DNA of 64,000 bases from an uncultured Clostridium sp. (GTDB lineage: Bacteria; Bacillota; Clostridia; Clostridiales; Clostridiaceae): positions 1 through 64,000 of the forward strand of contig NZ_CAKVKB010000002.1 in the NCBI RefSeq assembly GCF_934754915.1, given 5' to 3'. The stretch's first letter is position 1. Every line of letters begins with the position of its first letter. This document shows positions 43,026 to 52,493 of the stretch, piece after piece. The notes beneath the pieces are model-generated. The model was not told the DNA's origin. It made no database searches and saw only the letters and a program-made list of their open reading frames with translations. The position numbers and the translations under genes were made by a program.

Positions 43026-44165
43026 TTAATGTTTTCTTTGTCTTCTTAAAAATACTGGTATATCTAAATCATCTTGTTCATAGGTATTTACTGAAGATGT
43101 TTCTGATTCTTTTTCTGCTGAAGCTACAGCTGCTTCTTCTTTAGCAGTTTCCTGAACAACATTTTTCTTCACTTCTTGAACAACATTTGTTGTTACATTT
43201 CCCTGATTAAATTCATTTTCAAATCCAGTAGCAATTACTGTAATCCTTACTTCTTCAGTTAAAGTTTCATCAATTACTGCTCCGACTATAATATTTGCAT
43301 CAGGGTCTACAGCTTCTCTAACAACATCCGCTGCATCATAAACTTCTAAAGCTCCCAAATCAGCACCACCAGTAAAGTTTATTATTACATCTGTTGCACC
43401 ATCAATAGATGTCTCCAATAATGGCGATGATATCGCCTGCTTGACAGCATCTTGAGCCCTTGTATCTCCTTTACCAAATCCAACTCCCATATGAGCTAGA
43501 CCTTTATTAAGCATAACAGCTTTAATATCTGCGAAATCAGCATTAATTACCCCTGTAATAGTAATAAGGTCTGAAATCGCCTGTACCCCTTGTCTTAAAA
43601 CATCATCTGCAAGCTTGAAAGAATCTAACAATGTTGTTTTCTTATCTGCCATTGTAAGAAGCCTTTCATTAGGAATTATAACTAAAGTATCAACTTTTTC
43701 TTTAAGATTTTCTATTCCAATTTCCGCTTGTCTCATTCTTCTCTTTCCTTCAAATGGAAAAGGTTTAGTGACTACTCCTACAGTTAAAATATCCATAGCT
43801 TTAGCTATTTCAGCAACAACAGGTGCAGCTCCTGTTCCAGTTCCGCCTCCCATTCCTGCTGTAATAAATACCATATTGGCACCCTTTATAGCTGCTGTTA
43901 TTTCTTCTCTACTTTCTTCAGCAGCCTTTTTACCAATCTCAGGATTAGCTCCAGCACCAAGTCCTTTGGTAAGTTTCTCTCCGATCTGTATTTTTTGATC
44001 AGCATCAGAAAGCAGCAATGCTTGTTTATCAGTATTAATGACGATAAATTCTACATTTTTTAATCCTTCAACTATCATTCTATTAACAGCATTGCTTCCA
44101 CCGCCACCGCAGCCAATTACTTTTATGTTGGTTAATTCTTGCATATCTGCTTCAAAATCTAACAA
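43026..44165 (-). CDS. ftsZ: Cell division protein FtsZ
   Basis: Tubulin-like GTPase forming the division ring. 379 residues: nucleotide-binding GCGGGGSNAVNRMI near residue 18, tubulin signature AGMGGGTGTGAAPVVAE near residue 103, the T7 loop NADFADIKAVM, a roughly 60-residue variable Glu/Val-rich linker and the C-terminal FtsA/SepF-binding peptide DLDIPVFLRRQRKH. Directly follows ftsA by 14 bases. Two terminators follow. Confidence 0.98.
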   Translation of the reverse strand: MLDFEADMQELTNIKVIGCGGGGSNAVNRMIVEGLKNVEFIVINTDKQALLLSDADQKIQIGEKLTKGLGAGANPEIGKKAAEESREEITAAIKGANMVFITAGMGGGTGTGAAPVVAEIAKAMDILTVGVVTKPFPFEGKRRMRQAEIGIENLKEKVDTLVIIPNERLLTMADKKTTLLDSFKLADDVLRQGVQAISDLITITGVINADFADIKAVMLNKGLAHMGVGFGKGDTRAQDAVKQAISSPLLETSIDGATDVIINFTGGADLGALEVYDAADVVREAVDPDANIIVGAVIDETLTEEVRITVIATGFENEFNQGNVTTNVVQEVKKNVVQETAKEEAAVASAEKESETSSVNTYEQDDLDIPVFLRRQRKH

Positions 44166-44179
44166 AACAATTCCTCCCT

Positions 44180-45445
44180 TTAGAAAATCTTATTAAAGAA
44201 ATTTTTCAATTTACTTAATATATGATTTTCATATTCATTATTGTGTAAAATTTCTGTGTCTTTATTCACAATTTCTTTTTCTGCTTTTTTATTATTTGGA
44301 ATTATCTTATTATCCCCTAATAAGATTAATTTATCATACACTTCTTTAACTAATGCTAATGAAGTTATATTTTCCGAATTTTTAATTCCCAAATCAATAT
44401 CTTTTATTATCTTTATTTTTATCTTGAAAATTTTACTAACGATTTCAATTATATCTTCAAAATAGCCTAAAGCATCTCCATATAAAATTATACTACAAAT
44501 TCTATCATAATGACCAGTCTTTTTTAACTCCATATGGATATGATTTAATATTTCTTCAATTCTTGCATTTGTAACTTCATAAAATAAATCTTTTGATACC
44601 TTTACAGTACCAACTTCAATTTCATCTGGAACAGAATTGTCGTTATATAAAGTTTTGTAATTACTAGAATAAATTTTTTTAATATTATCAGCTTCTAAAA
44701 ATGAAAATTCTCCGCAGATAGCTAAATCATTTGAAATATTATTTCCTCCTACAGGTATGCTGCTTATTTGTTTTACCACTCCAGCATCATCAAATACAGC
44801 AATATCAATTTCACCAGCTCCAATATCTACAAGAGCAGTTTCACCATCATTTTTATTTTCACTTAAAAATATTTGCTTACCTGTAATTATATTGCTCTTT
44901 ATAGATACTACTTCATATTTAGTATCTTTAAAAATTTCATAATATTTTTCTATTTCTTCCTTATTTCCTATAATAAAAGTAAGATTAATTTCAAAACTTT
45001 CAGCTTTCCAGTTAAGTATATCTTTATATACAACTTGATTATTTATCAAATAAAAATTTATTATTTCATCAATAATCACTTCATCAGTACTTAATAAAAA
45101 GTTGCTTTTTGCTTTATTTAATCCTTCTACTAATGCTTCTTTTGTTACTTTTCCATCTTCTAAATTAACTTTTACTGTAGTTTCTGTAATTCTTAATCTT
45201 CTTGAAGAAATACCTAATGTGATATTTTTAATATCAGTTTCTGTTTTTTCTTCTAGTTCCTTTAGTAATTTTTCTGCTGATTCTCTGCATTTTTTTGAAT
45301 CAGCAACAATACCTTTCTCTATTCCTAATGATTTGCAACTTTTTGTGTATAATATTTCTAAGTCATCATTTTTATTTTTTTCTGCAATTGTTGCAGAAAA
45401 CTTTTTACTACCAATATCTATTGCTGTTATTATCTCTTGTAACAT
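44180..45445 (-). CDS. ftsA: Cell division protein FtsA
   Basis: Actin-like protein that tethers FtsZ to the membrane. From the ATG at 45445 the protein is about 421 residues: phosphate-1 motif ITAIDIGSKKFSATIAEK, FtsA-specific 1C subdomain (ISSRRLRITETTVKVNLEDG), phosphate-2 ALVDIGAGEIDIAVFD, and a C-terminal amphipathic membrane helix HILSKLKNFFNKIF. It is more divergent than Bacillus FtsA. The frame could also start 20 codons upstream at 45505. I prefer 45445 because conserved sequence begins there, but the nearest strong ribosome binding site (AAAGGAG) instead fits a small out-of-frame ORF at 45408-45509. Confidence 0.85.
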   Translation of the reverse strand: MLQEIITAIDIGSKKFSATIAEKNKNDDLEILYTKSCKSLGIEKGIVADSKKCRESAEKLLKELEEKTETDIKNITLGISSRRLRITETTVKVNLEDGKVTKEALVEGLNKAKSNFLLSTDEVIIDEIINFYLINNQVVYKDILNWKAESFEINLTFIIGNKEEIEKYYEIFKDTKYEVVSIKSNIITGKQIFLSENKNDGETALVDIGAGEIDIAVFDDAGVVKQISSIPVGGNNISNDLAICGEFSFLEADNIKKIYSSNYKTLYNDNSVPDEIEVGTVKVSKDLFYEVTNARIEEILNHIHMELKKTGHYDRICSIILYGDALGYFEDIIEIVSKIFKIKIKIIKDIDLGIKNSENITSLALVKEVYDKLILLGDNKIIPNNKKAEKEIVNKDTEILHNNEYENHILSKLKNFFNKIF

Positions 45446-45509
45446 GACTAGTTTCTTCCCCTTCTTTGCAGAAAAAATCAAACCTCTTAAGAATATATTC
45501 AACATACAT
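45408..45509 (-). CDS. Candidate 33-codon leader peptide overlapping ftsA start
   Basis: Starts at an ATG at 45509 seven bases after AAAGGAG, the best ribosome binding site in the area, and encodes MYVEYILKRFDFFCKEGEET and 13 more residues before a TAG at 45408-45410, ending within the ftsA frame start region. It is in a different frame from ftsA. It may be a translated leader coupling to ftsA (overlapping its ATG by 38 bases) or just the site meant for the alternative ftsA start four bases later. No homology recognised. Confidence 0.35.
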   Translation of the reverse strand: MYVEYILKRFDFFCKEGEETSHVTRDNNSNRYW

Positions 45510-45603
45510 TTAAAAACTCCTTTAAAAAATATGTCAAATTTATTTTTTATTATATTTTTATTATTTATCTACTTTGATTCTTCTACAATATATATCAAAC
45601 ATA

Positions 45604-45637
45604 TTATAAAATTAGCGAAACTAAATTTCAAGCTAAT
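45604..45637 (-). terminator. Possible terminator after pilT
   Basis: ATTAGC/GCTAAT stem with inner GAAA/TTTC pairs, followed by TTTTAT on the minus strand, about 75 bases after the pilT stop. Weak U-run. Confidence 0.4.
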
Positions 45638-45714
45638 AAAAGCTTCCAAATTGATATACATTTGCTTTAATTAATAATTAAATTCTCAATATAAAAACTT
45701 TTTTTAATTCTATA

Positions 45715-46749
45715 TTAGTATCTATTATTTCTTGCCCATCTTTCATACTCGTCTCGAGAAATAGTATTATTATTCACTAACCTTCTTAAATCCATGTCTA
45801 TTGTCTGCATACCAAATTTAGATCCCATTTGAATAAAACTGTTTATCTGCTCATAATTTCCCTCTCTTATAAGATTTTTTATACTGGGAGTACATACCAT
45901 TATTTCCATTGCTGCTGTTCTACCTTTTCCTGATGCATTTGGCAAAAGTACCTGAGACACTACTCCTCTTAATAAAGATGCTAATTGAATCTTTACTTCA
46001 TTTTGATGACCAGATTCAAATGAATTTATGATTCTATATATGCTATTTGCCGCCCCCATATTATGAAGAGTTGAAAATACAAGATGTCCTGTCTGAGCTG
46101 CCCTTAAAGCAGTTTCTATCGTTTCTGAATCTCTCATTTCTCCTACTAATATAACATCGGGATCTTGCCTTAACGCTGCTCTCAATCCCATAACATAACT
46201 TTGAGTATCTTCTCCTATTTCTCTTTGGTTAACCATAGATTTCTTTGTTTCATAAATATACTCTATAGGTTCTTCCAATGTTATTATATGTTTTTCTTTT
46301 GTTGTATTTATCTCATTTATCATTGCTGCAAGAGTTGTACTTTTTCCTGATCCAGTAGGTCCTGTTACCAATACCAAACCATCCTTCAACTCAGTAAATT
46401 CTCTTAATGCTCTTGCGTCTGTAATATCACTCAACTTAGGTACACTCTCTTTTATAACCCTCATACAAATAGCATATGAACCCCTGCATTTAAATGCATT
46501 TACTCTAAAATTACTTACTCCAGGTCTGTTATATTTAAAATCAATTTCTCCATCATGTAAAAATTCTTCAAATTTACTTGGAGCCATATCTTTTATATAT
46601 TCTTCAACAACTTCATGAGGAATCGGATCTTCATATGCCTTAACAAGATTTCCATCAATTCTTACCATTGGTGTCAATCCAGATGTAATATGAATATCCG
46701 ATACTCTTGTTATATCCATATTATCTAATAGCTTGTCTATTTTTGCCAT
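45715..46749 (-). CDS. pilT: Type IV pilus retraction ATPase PilT
   Basis: Hexameric cytoplasmic motor that retracts type IV pili. 344 residues with Walker A VTGPTGSGKSTTLAAMI near residue 130, Asp box ITLEEPIEYI, Walker B DPDVILVGEMRDSETIETAL near residue 194, His box TGHLVFSTLH, and the C-terminal retraction region (AMEIMVCTPSIKNLIREG resembling AIRNLIRE). No pilin or PilB genes are in this window, so its partners lie elsewhere. In clostridia it often sits near ftsA. Confidence 0.94.
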   Translation of the reverse strand: MAKIDKLLDNMDITRVSDIHITSGLTPMVRIDGNLVKAYEDPIPHEVVEEYIKDMAPSKFEEFLHDGEIDFKYNRPGVSNFRVNAFKCRGSYAICMRVIKESVPKLSDITDARALREFTELKDGLVLVTGPTGSGKSTTLAAMINEINTTKEKHIITLEEPIEYIYETKKSMVNQREIGEDTQSYVMGLRAALRQDPDVILVGEMRDSETIETALRAAQTGHLVFSTLHNMGAANSIYRIINSFESGHQNEVKIQLASLLRGVVSQVLLPNASGKGRTAAMEIMVCTPSIKNLIREGNYEQINSFIQMGSKFGMQTIDMDLRRLVNNNTISRDEYERWARNNRY

Positions 46750-46871
46750 AATACCCCTCCATATATTCCACTAGTTCTTTTTTTATTTTTTTAATAAATA
46801 TAAAAATACCACTTTTAAAATATCATTTTATTTCCATATATGTCAATAATTATAAACAAATTAATGATAAA

Positions 46872-46940
46872 TAGCTCAAAAGTAAAAGCAATTCAATTAT
46901 ATTTAATATATTGAAAATCTATTGCTTTAATTTTGAGCTA
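46872..46940 (-). terminator. Long-stem hairpin after sigK
   Basis: TAGCTCAAAA-TTAAAGCAAT and complement (46921-46940 and 46872-46892) make a stem of about 20 base pairs around a 28-base loop with its own symmetry. The following minus-strand U-run (TTTATC) is weak. Confidence 0.55.
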
Positions 46941-46957
46941 ATTTAAGTAATGAATAA

Positions 46958-47656
46958 TTAACTTTTTGAATATAATTCTTTTTTTAGCTTCTTTAAGGCT
47001 TTTTTTTCTATTCTAGATACATATGAACGTGATATCCCAAGATTTCCTGCTATTTCTCTTTGAGTCTTGCATTTTCCATCAATGAGTCCATATCTCATTA
47101 TCAATATGGAGCTTTCTCTTCTTGTAAGCGATTCTCCTAATTTTTTATATAATGCCCTTACTTGAAGATTATTTTCTACTTTATCCAATACACAATCCTT
47201 TTCACTGCTCAATATATCCATAAGACAGAATTCATTGCCTTCTTTATCAACTCCAATCGGATCCTGGAGATACACTTCATTTTTTTGCTTCTTATTATTT
47301 CTAAAAAGCATTAATATTTCATTTTCTATACATCTTGAAGCATAAGTAGCCAGTCTTGTTCCTTTGCTTGAATCAAAGGAATCTATTGCTTTTATCAAGC
47401 CAACAGTTCCTATTGATATCAATTCGTCAACATCTTTGTTTGGAAATGAATATTTCTTTACAATATGAGCCACTAATCTTAAATTTCTTTCAATCAGTAT
47501 GCTTTTTGCATTTTTATCTCCTTCTTTTAGCTTTTTTAAATACATCTGTTCTTCTTCTTCGTTTAATGGTAATGGAAAAGTATTATTGTTAGTTATATAT
47601 CCTGTTAAAAAAAAGGAATTACATACAAGCTCAACAAGACCACTTAATATAAACAC
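46958..47656 (-). CDS. sigK: RNA polymerase sporulation sigma factor SigK
   Basis: Late mother-cell sigma factor, 232 residues, one uninterrupted frame (no skin-type element as in Bacillus subtilis). The N-terminal MFILSGLVELVCNSFFLTGY is a pro-sequence. Regions: IERNLRLVAHIVKKYSFPNK, DELISIGTVGLIKAIDSFD (2), and TQREIAGNLGISRSYVSRIE (4). Start is GTG after GGAGGAAAAAG. On the minus strand a CATACTAT box about 45 bases upstream resembles a SigE -10, but no convincing -35 was seen. Confidence 0.93.
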   Translation of the reverse strand: MFILSGLVELVCNSFFLTGYITNNNTFPLPLNEEEEQMYLKKLKEGDKNAKSILIERNLRLVAHIVKKYSFPNKDVDELISIGTVGLIKAIDSFDSSKGTRLATYASRCIENEILMLFRNNKKQKNEVYLQDPIGVDKEGNEFCLMDILSSEKDCVLDKVENNLQVRALYKKLGESLTRRESSILIMRYGLIDGKCKTQREIAGNLGISRSYVSRIEKKALKKLKKELYSKS

Positions 47657-47730
47657 CTTTTTCCTCCATAACAGTGCTTCATATTATAGTATGTTATAAT
47701 TTCAAAAAAGTTTCTTAATTTGTATTCATT

Positions 47731-49302
47731 TTATTTATCATATAATTTTTCTACAATACTTTTAAAAATTGGAGCTGCTGTATCACCACCTCCAGCATCA
47801 TTATTATTTGCATCTTTAACACATTCAATATTAGGAGTAAAAACTATCATAGTATATTTCTTATCTTCCATATTAAAATATCCAACAAACCACCCATGAG
47901 TCTTTCCATTATTTCCTGTAGAAGACCCAGTTTTTCCTCCAATAGAAATACTATTAATATATGCTTTTTTTCCTGTTCCATTCTGCACTACTTTTTTCAT
48001 AGAATTTTGTACAAGTTTAGCTGTTATCTCACTATACACCCGTTTTTTTTCACCTTCAAATTCTTTTACTATATTCTCATTTTTATCTAAAACCGCTTCT
48101 ACTATATATGGTTTTATGTAAACTCCATTATTTACTATAGTATTTATAGCTCCAATCATCTGAACTGGTGTCACATTCATGCACTGCCCAATTGATATAT
48201 TGTTTATTCCTGCTTCTTCATTAGGAATAACTCCTGCAGCCTCATTGCAATTATTTCCTGCAAAATTTATTACTGGATTATACAATCCTTGACTTTTAGA
48301 ATACTCCATCAATTTATCATATCCTAATTTTGCTCCTATCTGCGCAAATACATCATTACATGAAATTTCAAAAGCCTTTTCTACTGTAATTCTTCCATGA
48401 GGCACCCTGCATATATTACCATTACAGCAATAAATATCATCTATATTTATAAGGCCACAATCTAATGCAGAACCTAATGTTACTATTTTATATATAGAAC
48501 CTGGTTCATATCCCATCTGTTCTATTCCTAAATTTATATTTGCTTCACTTTCATCTTTCTGTATCATACATCTTATTTTTCCAGTTTCGCTTTCCATAAT
48601 TATTATTCCTATATTTTCAAGATAATCATATTGCTCATCTTCAAGCACATCATTTACTTTATTCTGCATATCTTTATCAATAGTAAGTCTTAAATTTCTA
48701 TTCTTATCTGAAATATTTATACTCTGTTTTGAATATATAGCCTTATCATCTAGATAAAACTCCTCTTTAGGTGTTTCATTATCTTTTAAATATTCATATA
48801 ACTCATATTCGATTGTTCCTTCTTTATGATTACCTTCCATAATTTTACCGAACATATTTCCTATGCTCCACGCTTTTTTCACATCAACAGTATCTGATAT
48901 ATAAGTGTAAATTCCTTTTAAATTTGTTAGTTTGTTAATTTTTTCATAAGTCTCTTTTGATATATCATAATACATCTTTCCAGTTTGTTTCATAATTTCA
49001 GAATAATTAAATTCTGGATCCTCAGATTTCATTATAAAATTTAATGCCATAAGATCTTCTAATGTTTCTTCATAATTATTTAAAGAAAATGGTTTTAAAT
49101 CAATAACCAAAATATATTTTTTAGCATATTTCATCATATCTCTTCCTTTTGAATCCAAAATCATATAATCCAGATTTGTTATATTTTCTTCTTGATGATT
49201 TTTATAAGAACTTTGAACCTTTTCTGAAGGATATATCTGAAGGATATATATTCTTATACTTAGCAATATTAACATCATAAATAACATTGCCATTACACAC
49301 AC
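47731..49302 (-). CDS. Penicillin-binding protein, transpeptidase
   Basis: Class B-type D,D-transpeptidase of at least 523 residues. N-terminal membrane anchor (MAMLFMMLILLSIRIYILQI), a dimerisation-like domain, and the transpeptidase domain with active-site SIYK near residue 275 (in EPGSIYKIVTLGSA), SCN near residue 318 (ISCNDVFAQIG) and KTG near residue 456 (GGKTGSSTG). No PASTA domain. The frame begins at a GTG, but the region upstream continues open: ATT-ATT-TTT-ATT-GAT and basic codons up to 49341 would add a typical cytoplasmic leader (IFIDKLYKRKR) and lie seven bases after GGGAG, so a non-standard ATT start or a mutated ATG is possible. Next to sigK, so a sporulation role (SpoVD-like) is inference. 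Confidence 0.85.
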   Translation of the reverse strand: MCVMAMLFMMLILLSIRIYILQIYPSEKVQSSYKNHQEENITNLDYMILDSKGRDMMKYAKKYILVIDLKPFSLNNYEETLEDLMALNFIMKSEDPEFNYSEIMKQTGKMYYDISKETYEKINKLTNLKGIYTYISDTVDVKKAWSIGNMFGKIMEGNHKEGTIEYELYEYLKDNETPKEEFYLDDKAIYSKQSINISDKNRNLRLTIDKDMQNKVNDVLEDEQYDYLENIGIIIMESETGKIRCMIQKDESEANINLGIEQMGYEPGSIYKIVTLGSALDCGLINIDDIYCCNGNICRVPHGRITVEKAFEISCNDVFAQIGAKLGYDKLMEYSKSQGLYNPVINFAGNNCNEAAGVIPNEEAGINNISIGQCMNVTPVQMIGAINTIVNNGVYIKPYIVEAVLDKNENIVKEFEGEKKRVYSEITAKLVQNSMKKVVQNGTGKKAYINSISIGGKTGSSTGNNGKTHGWFVGYFNMEDKKYTMIVFTPNIECVKDANNNDAGGGDTAAPIFKSIVEKLYDK

Positions 49303-49341
49303 TATTCTTTTTCTTTTATATAATTTATCAATAAAAATAAT

Positions 49342-49390
49342 AAAGCATCTCCCTTCAGTTAAATTTTAACCTTGAAAGATGCTTTTTATT
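49342..49390. terminator. Bidirectional terminator between U32 peptidase and PBP genes
   Basis: AAGCATCT/AGATGCTT stem with inner GTTAAA/TTTAAC pairs and U-rich sequence on both sides. On the minus strand its 3' arm overlaps the GGGAG motif in front of the PBP frame. Confidence 0.6.
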
Positions 49391-49470
49391 CATATTTATC
49401 CCTTTATTCCTAATATTACAAATACTAAAATAATATTCTTTAATATTTACTTGAGTTAATCTTTCTTAAC

Positions 49471-50694
49471 TTAATTACCTTTGAGAATAATGTCATTTTT
49501 TTGAAGAGGTATATTAACTTTTACTTTGAATCTCATATGAGATCTATCTGCTTCTTCAATTTCACGATCTTTTTCAATATCATACATTTGACTCATATTA
49601 ACTTTAAAATATGGCATGTAAGGTCTTAATATCTCAACTTCTGTATTATTAAAAGCTTTGTTTTTCTGCATTATTATTGCTGTCTGTGTGCCAGCATCGT
49701 ATTCTTCAACAATTCCAATTATTTTATAACCACCTGTATATGATTTTTCTTCATAATTCTGTTCATCATTTTTTCCTAAATAAAATCCTGTATGGTATGG
49801 TCTATGACTTACTCTATTTAATATATCCATCCATTCTTGCTGGAATTGATAATTTTGAGGATCATCATAATATCTATCCAATGCTTCCCTATAAGCTTTT
49901 ATTGTTGAAGCAATATAAAATTCACTTTGCATTCTTCCCTCTATCTTAAAAGAGTTTATTCCTGATTCTACAAGTTCAGGTATATAGTGAATCATACATA
50001 AATCTTTTGAGTTCATTATATATGTACCATTTTTATCTTCAACTATAGGATAATATTCACCAGGTCTTGTTTCTTCTACAAGGTTATATTTATGTTCACA
50101 TTCATTTAAATCCATTTGTTTATGAGCATCTCTTCCAAGAATATAATTTGAAATAAGACTTCTTCCTGAATAAGCAATACACATGGAACCATGAACAAAA
50201 CATTCTATTTCACAACTACCTGGTATATTTTCAGTTATTGTTTTTATTTCTTTAAAAGTTAATTCCTTTGAAAGTACAATTCTCTTTATTCCAATATCAT
50301 GCCAAAATTTTGCTGCAACCCAGTTTACTGTATTTGCCTGAGTACTTAAATGTATATCTAATTGTGGTGCTATTTCTTTTGCAATTGATATAAGCGATGG
50401 ATCTGCAATAAGTATTGCATCTACTCCAATATCATATAACTTCTTAATATATTCACCAGCATCCTTTAAATCATAATTTCTTGCAAAAATATTTAGATTG
50501 ACATATACTTTTTTTCCTCTTTCATGGCAATATTTAATACCTTCAATCATTTCTTCATTGGTAAAATTATCTGAAAATGCTTCTAAATTTAATTTTTCTC
50601 CAGCCAGATACACTGCATCTGCGCCAAAATCTATTGCTATTTTTAATTTTTCCAAACTTCCTGCTGGTGCTAAAATTTCTGGTTTCTTTTTCAT
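49471..50694 (-). CDS. U32 family peptidase
   Basis: 407 residues starting KKPEILAPAGSLEKLKIAID, with the U32 signature around EIECFVHGSMCIAYSGRSLI near residue 160 and the RDAHKQMDLNECEHKYNL block. U32 proteins act in 23S rRNA hydroxylation (RlhA) or tRNA hydroxylation (TrhP) in E. coli; the pairing with trmR here fits tRNA U34 ho5U formation, since TrmR methylates ho5U to mo5U. So a TrhP-like role is inferred. Confidence 0.85.
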   Translation of the reverse strand: MKKKPEILAPAGSLEKLKIAIDFGADAVYLAGEKLNLEAFSDNFTNEEMIEGIKYCHERGKKVYVNLNIFARNYDLKDAGEYIKKLYDIGVDAILIADPSLISIAKEIAPQLDIHLSTQANTVNWVAAKFWHDIGIKRIVLSKELTFKEIKTITENIPGSCEIECFVHGSMCIAYSGRSLISNYILGRDAHKQMDLNECEHKYNLVEETRPGEYYPIVEDKNGTYIMNSKDLCMIHYIPELVESGINSFKIEGRMQSEFYIASTIKAYREALDRYYDDPQNYQFQQEWMDILNRVSHRPYHTGFYLGKNDEQNYEEKSYTGGYKIIGIVEEYDAGTQTAIIMQKNKAFNNTEVEILRPYMPYFKVNMSQMYDIEKDREIEEADRSHMRFKVKVNIPLQKNDIILKGN

Positions 50695-50702
50695 AGGGTT
50701 TA

Positions 50703-51347
50703 TTACCTCCTTTTAGTCACTGCTATGCCATCTCCCATAGGTATGACTGACGTAATTAAATTTTCATCATGTGTTACTAAATCTAAATATGTTCTCATTC
50801 TTTTTACTATTGTTATCTTCCTTCGTTTAACCAATTCTTGTGATGCAACCATTCCTCTGAAAAGAACATTATCTGCAACAATGATTCCATCTTCTTTTAG
50901 AAGCCTTAAACAATGTGGAAGAAAATGATTATAATGACCTTTACCTGCATCCATAAAAATAAGATCATATTTATCATCTAATCGCTCTAAAACTTCAAGG
51001 CAGTCTCCTTCTTCAATTTTTATCTTATGGCTTAAATTGAACTTTTCGAGATTAATTTTAGCAAGTTCTATCATTCTCTCATCTCGTTCTATAGTTACTA
51101 TATCAGGTTCAGTTCCTGCACTTTCATACATTAATATAGATGAAAATCCCACAGCTGTTCCAAGTTCCAATATCTTTTTAGGTTTTTTCATGCTGGTCAT
51201 AAATTCTAAAAAAACACCTGTTTCTTTTTGCACTATAGGAACTCCGTTTTCCCTTGCAAAATCTTCTATTTCTTTTAAGGTTCCAGTTCTATCAGGAATA
51301 AGTCCTCTTATATAATCTTCCATATAGTCATATGTAACTTTACTCAC
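50703..51347 (-). CDS. trmR: tRNA 5-hydroxyuridine methyltransferase (O-methyltransferase family)
   Basis: 214-residue class I SAM methyltransferase (YrrM/TrmR group): SAM-binding LELGTAVGFSSILMYE near residue 76, EGDCLEVLERL, metal-binding DLIFMDAGKGHYNHFLP near residue 130, and VADNVLFRGM. TrmR makes 5-methoxyuridine at tRNA position 34 in Bacillus. Starts with GTG after GGAGGAGAG. Lies between mltG and the U32 gene, as in Bacillus. Confidence 0.87.
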   Translation of the reverse strand: MSKVTYDYMEDYIRGLIPDRTGTLKEIEDFARENGVPIVQKETGVFLEFMTSMKKPKKILELGTAVGFSSILMYESAGTEPDIVTIERDERMIELAKINLEKFNLSHKIKIEEGDCLEVLERLDDKYDLIFMDAGKGHYNHFLPHCLRLLKEDGIIVADNVLFRGMVASQELVKRRKITIVKRMRTYLDLVTHDENLITSVIPMGDGIAVTKRR

Positions 51348-51366
51348 TCTTATCTCTCCTCCAAAA

Positions 51367-52407
51367 TTAATATCCTAGCTCTTTCTTTTTAGCCAGAAAA
51401 TCATCATAGCTATTTGTAAAATAATGTGTTCCATCTTTTTGCAATATATAATATATATAATCTGTATTATCTGGGAAAATAGCTGCTTTTATACATTCAA
51501 TTCCTGGACTTGCTATTGGTCCTACTGGAAGTCCTGAATATTTATATGTATTATATGGAGAATCAGTTTCTAAATGTTTATTCAATACCACATCCAAATG
51601 TTCACCCAAAGCATAGAGTACAGTTGCATCTAACTGAAGCTTCATACTTTTTTCAAGCCTATTATAAATAACAGATGAAATGAGACTTCTATCAGAATCT
51701 ACTTTTGCTTCTTTTTCTATCATAGATGCAATAGTAACAATTTTATAGATTTCCTTATCATCTAATGAAATATTGTTTTCTTTTTCAATCTCATTTATTA
51801 CTTCTTCAAAGCGCTTAAGCATTTTCTCTATTATATCATCTGCACTAATTCCCTTTTCTATCATATATGTATCAGGATATAAAAACCCTTCTAAATTATA
51901 TCTTCTTTTTTCATTAACTTCAATAAAGTCTGGCAGTTTATAATCTTTTACACTTTTAATAAATTCATCCTTAGAACACAATTCTTTCTCATCCATAAGT
52001 TCTGCTATTTCTTCTATTGAATATCCCTCTGGTATGGTAACCTTAACAAATTTTATATTATTTGAATCATCTTGAAGTCCATTTATAAGTTCATCAAGTG
52101 TAACATCTGATTTAATTTCATATGTTCCTTCTTTAAGAACTACATAAGGCTTATCTATACTCAGTTTTACTTTAACAAGAAGTTTATTATATAACATTCC
52201 TTCACTATCTAATCTATTTAACACATCATAAAAACCTTCTCCATTCTTTACTTCAATTAGAACTGTATCTTCATCGCTTTTTAAAGGTTTACTTATTGCC
52301 TTATTGTATAAAATAACAAATCCTACAAGAATAGAAAAAATCAAAAATAGACAAATAATTCTAGTTTTTTTTATTTTACTTCTTTTCCGCATTTTCCTTT
52401 TTTTCAT
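51367..52407 (-). CDS. mltG: Endolytic murein transglycosylase MltG
   Basis: Cuts nascent glycan strands and sets their length. 346 residues: basic N-terminus, one membrane span near 15-35 (IICLFLIFSILVGFVILY), a LysM-like region, and the YceG catalytic domain with ASMIEKEAKVDSDRSLISSV near residue 220 (catalytic Glu), LQLDATVLYALG, and SPYNTYKYSGLPVGPI. Member of the mltG-trmR-U32 string. Confidence 0.94.
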   Translation of the reverse strand: MKKRKMRKRSKIKKTRIICLFLIFSILVGFVILYNKAISKPLKSDEDTVLIEVKNGEGFYDVLNRLDSEGMLYNKLLVKVKLSIDKPYVVLKEGTYEIKSDVTLDELINGLQDDSNNIKFVKVTIPEGYSIEEIAELMDEKELCSKDEFIKSVKDYKLPDFIEVNEKRRYNLEGFLYPDTYMIEKGISADDIIEKMLKRFEEVINEIEKENNISLDDKEIYKIVTIASMIEKEAKVDSDRSLISSVIYNRLEKSMKLQLDATVLYALGEHLDVVLNKHLETDSPYNTYKYSGLPVGPIASPGIECIKAAIFPDNTDYIYYILQKDGTHYFTNSYDDFLAKKKELGY

Positions 52408-52425
52408 AAAACTTCTCCTATACGC

Positions 52426-52464
52426 AATAAAGTAAATAGCCTAAAAGACTATTTACTTTAATTA
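52426..52464 (-). terminator. Terminator after typA
   Basis: AAAGTAAATAG/CTATTTACTTT stem with a small loop on the minus strand, followed by ATTG; weak U-run but strong stem. Confidence 0.6.
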
Positions 52465-52493
52465 TAGTTAAAATATATAATTTAAATTATATA

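Noticed and set aside
45102..45674. Plus-strand 190-codon open frame over the ftsA start
   Set aside because: It overlaps ftsA antisense, is rich in Phe/Ser/Leu as expected from the reverse of AT-rich coding DNA, and lacks a ribosome binding site.
46958..47656. Skin-type element splitting sigK
   Set aside because: The sigK frame is continuous with all sigma regions in order.
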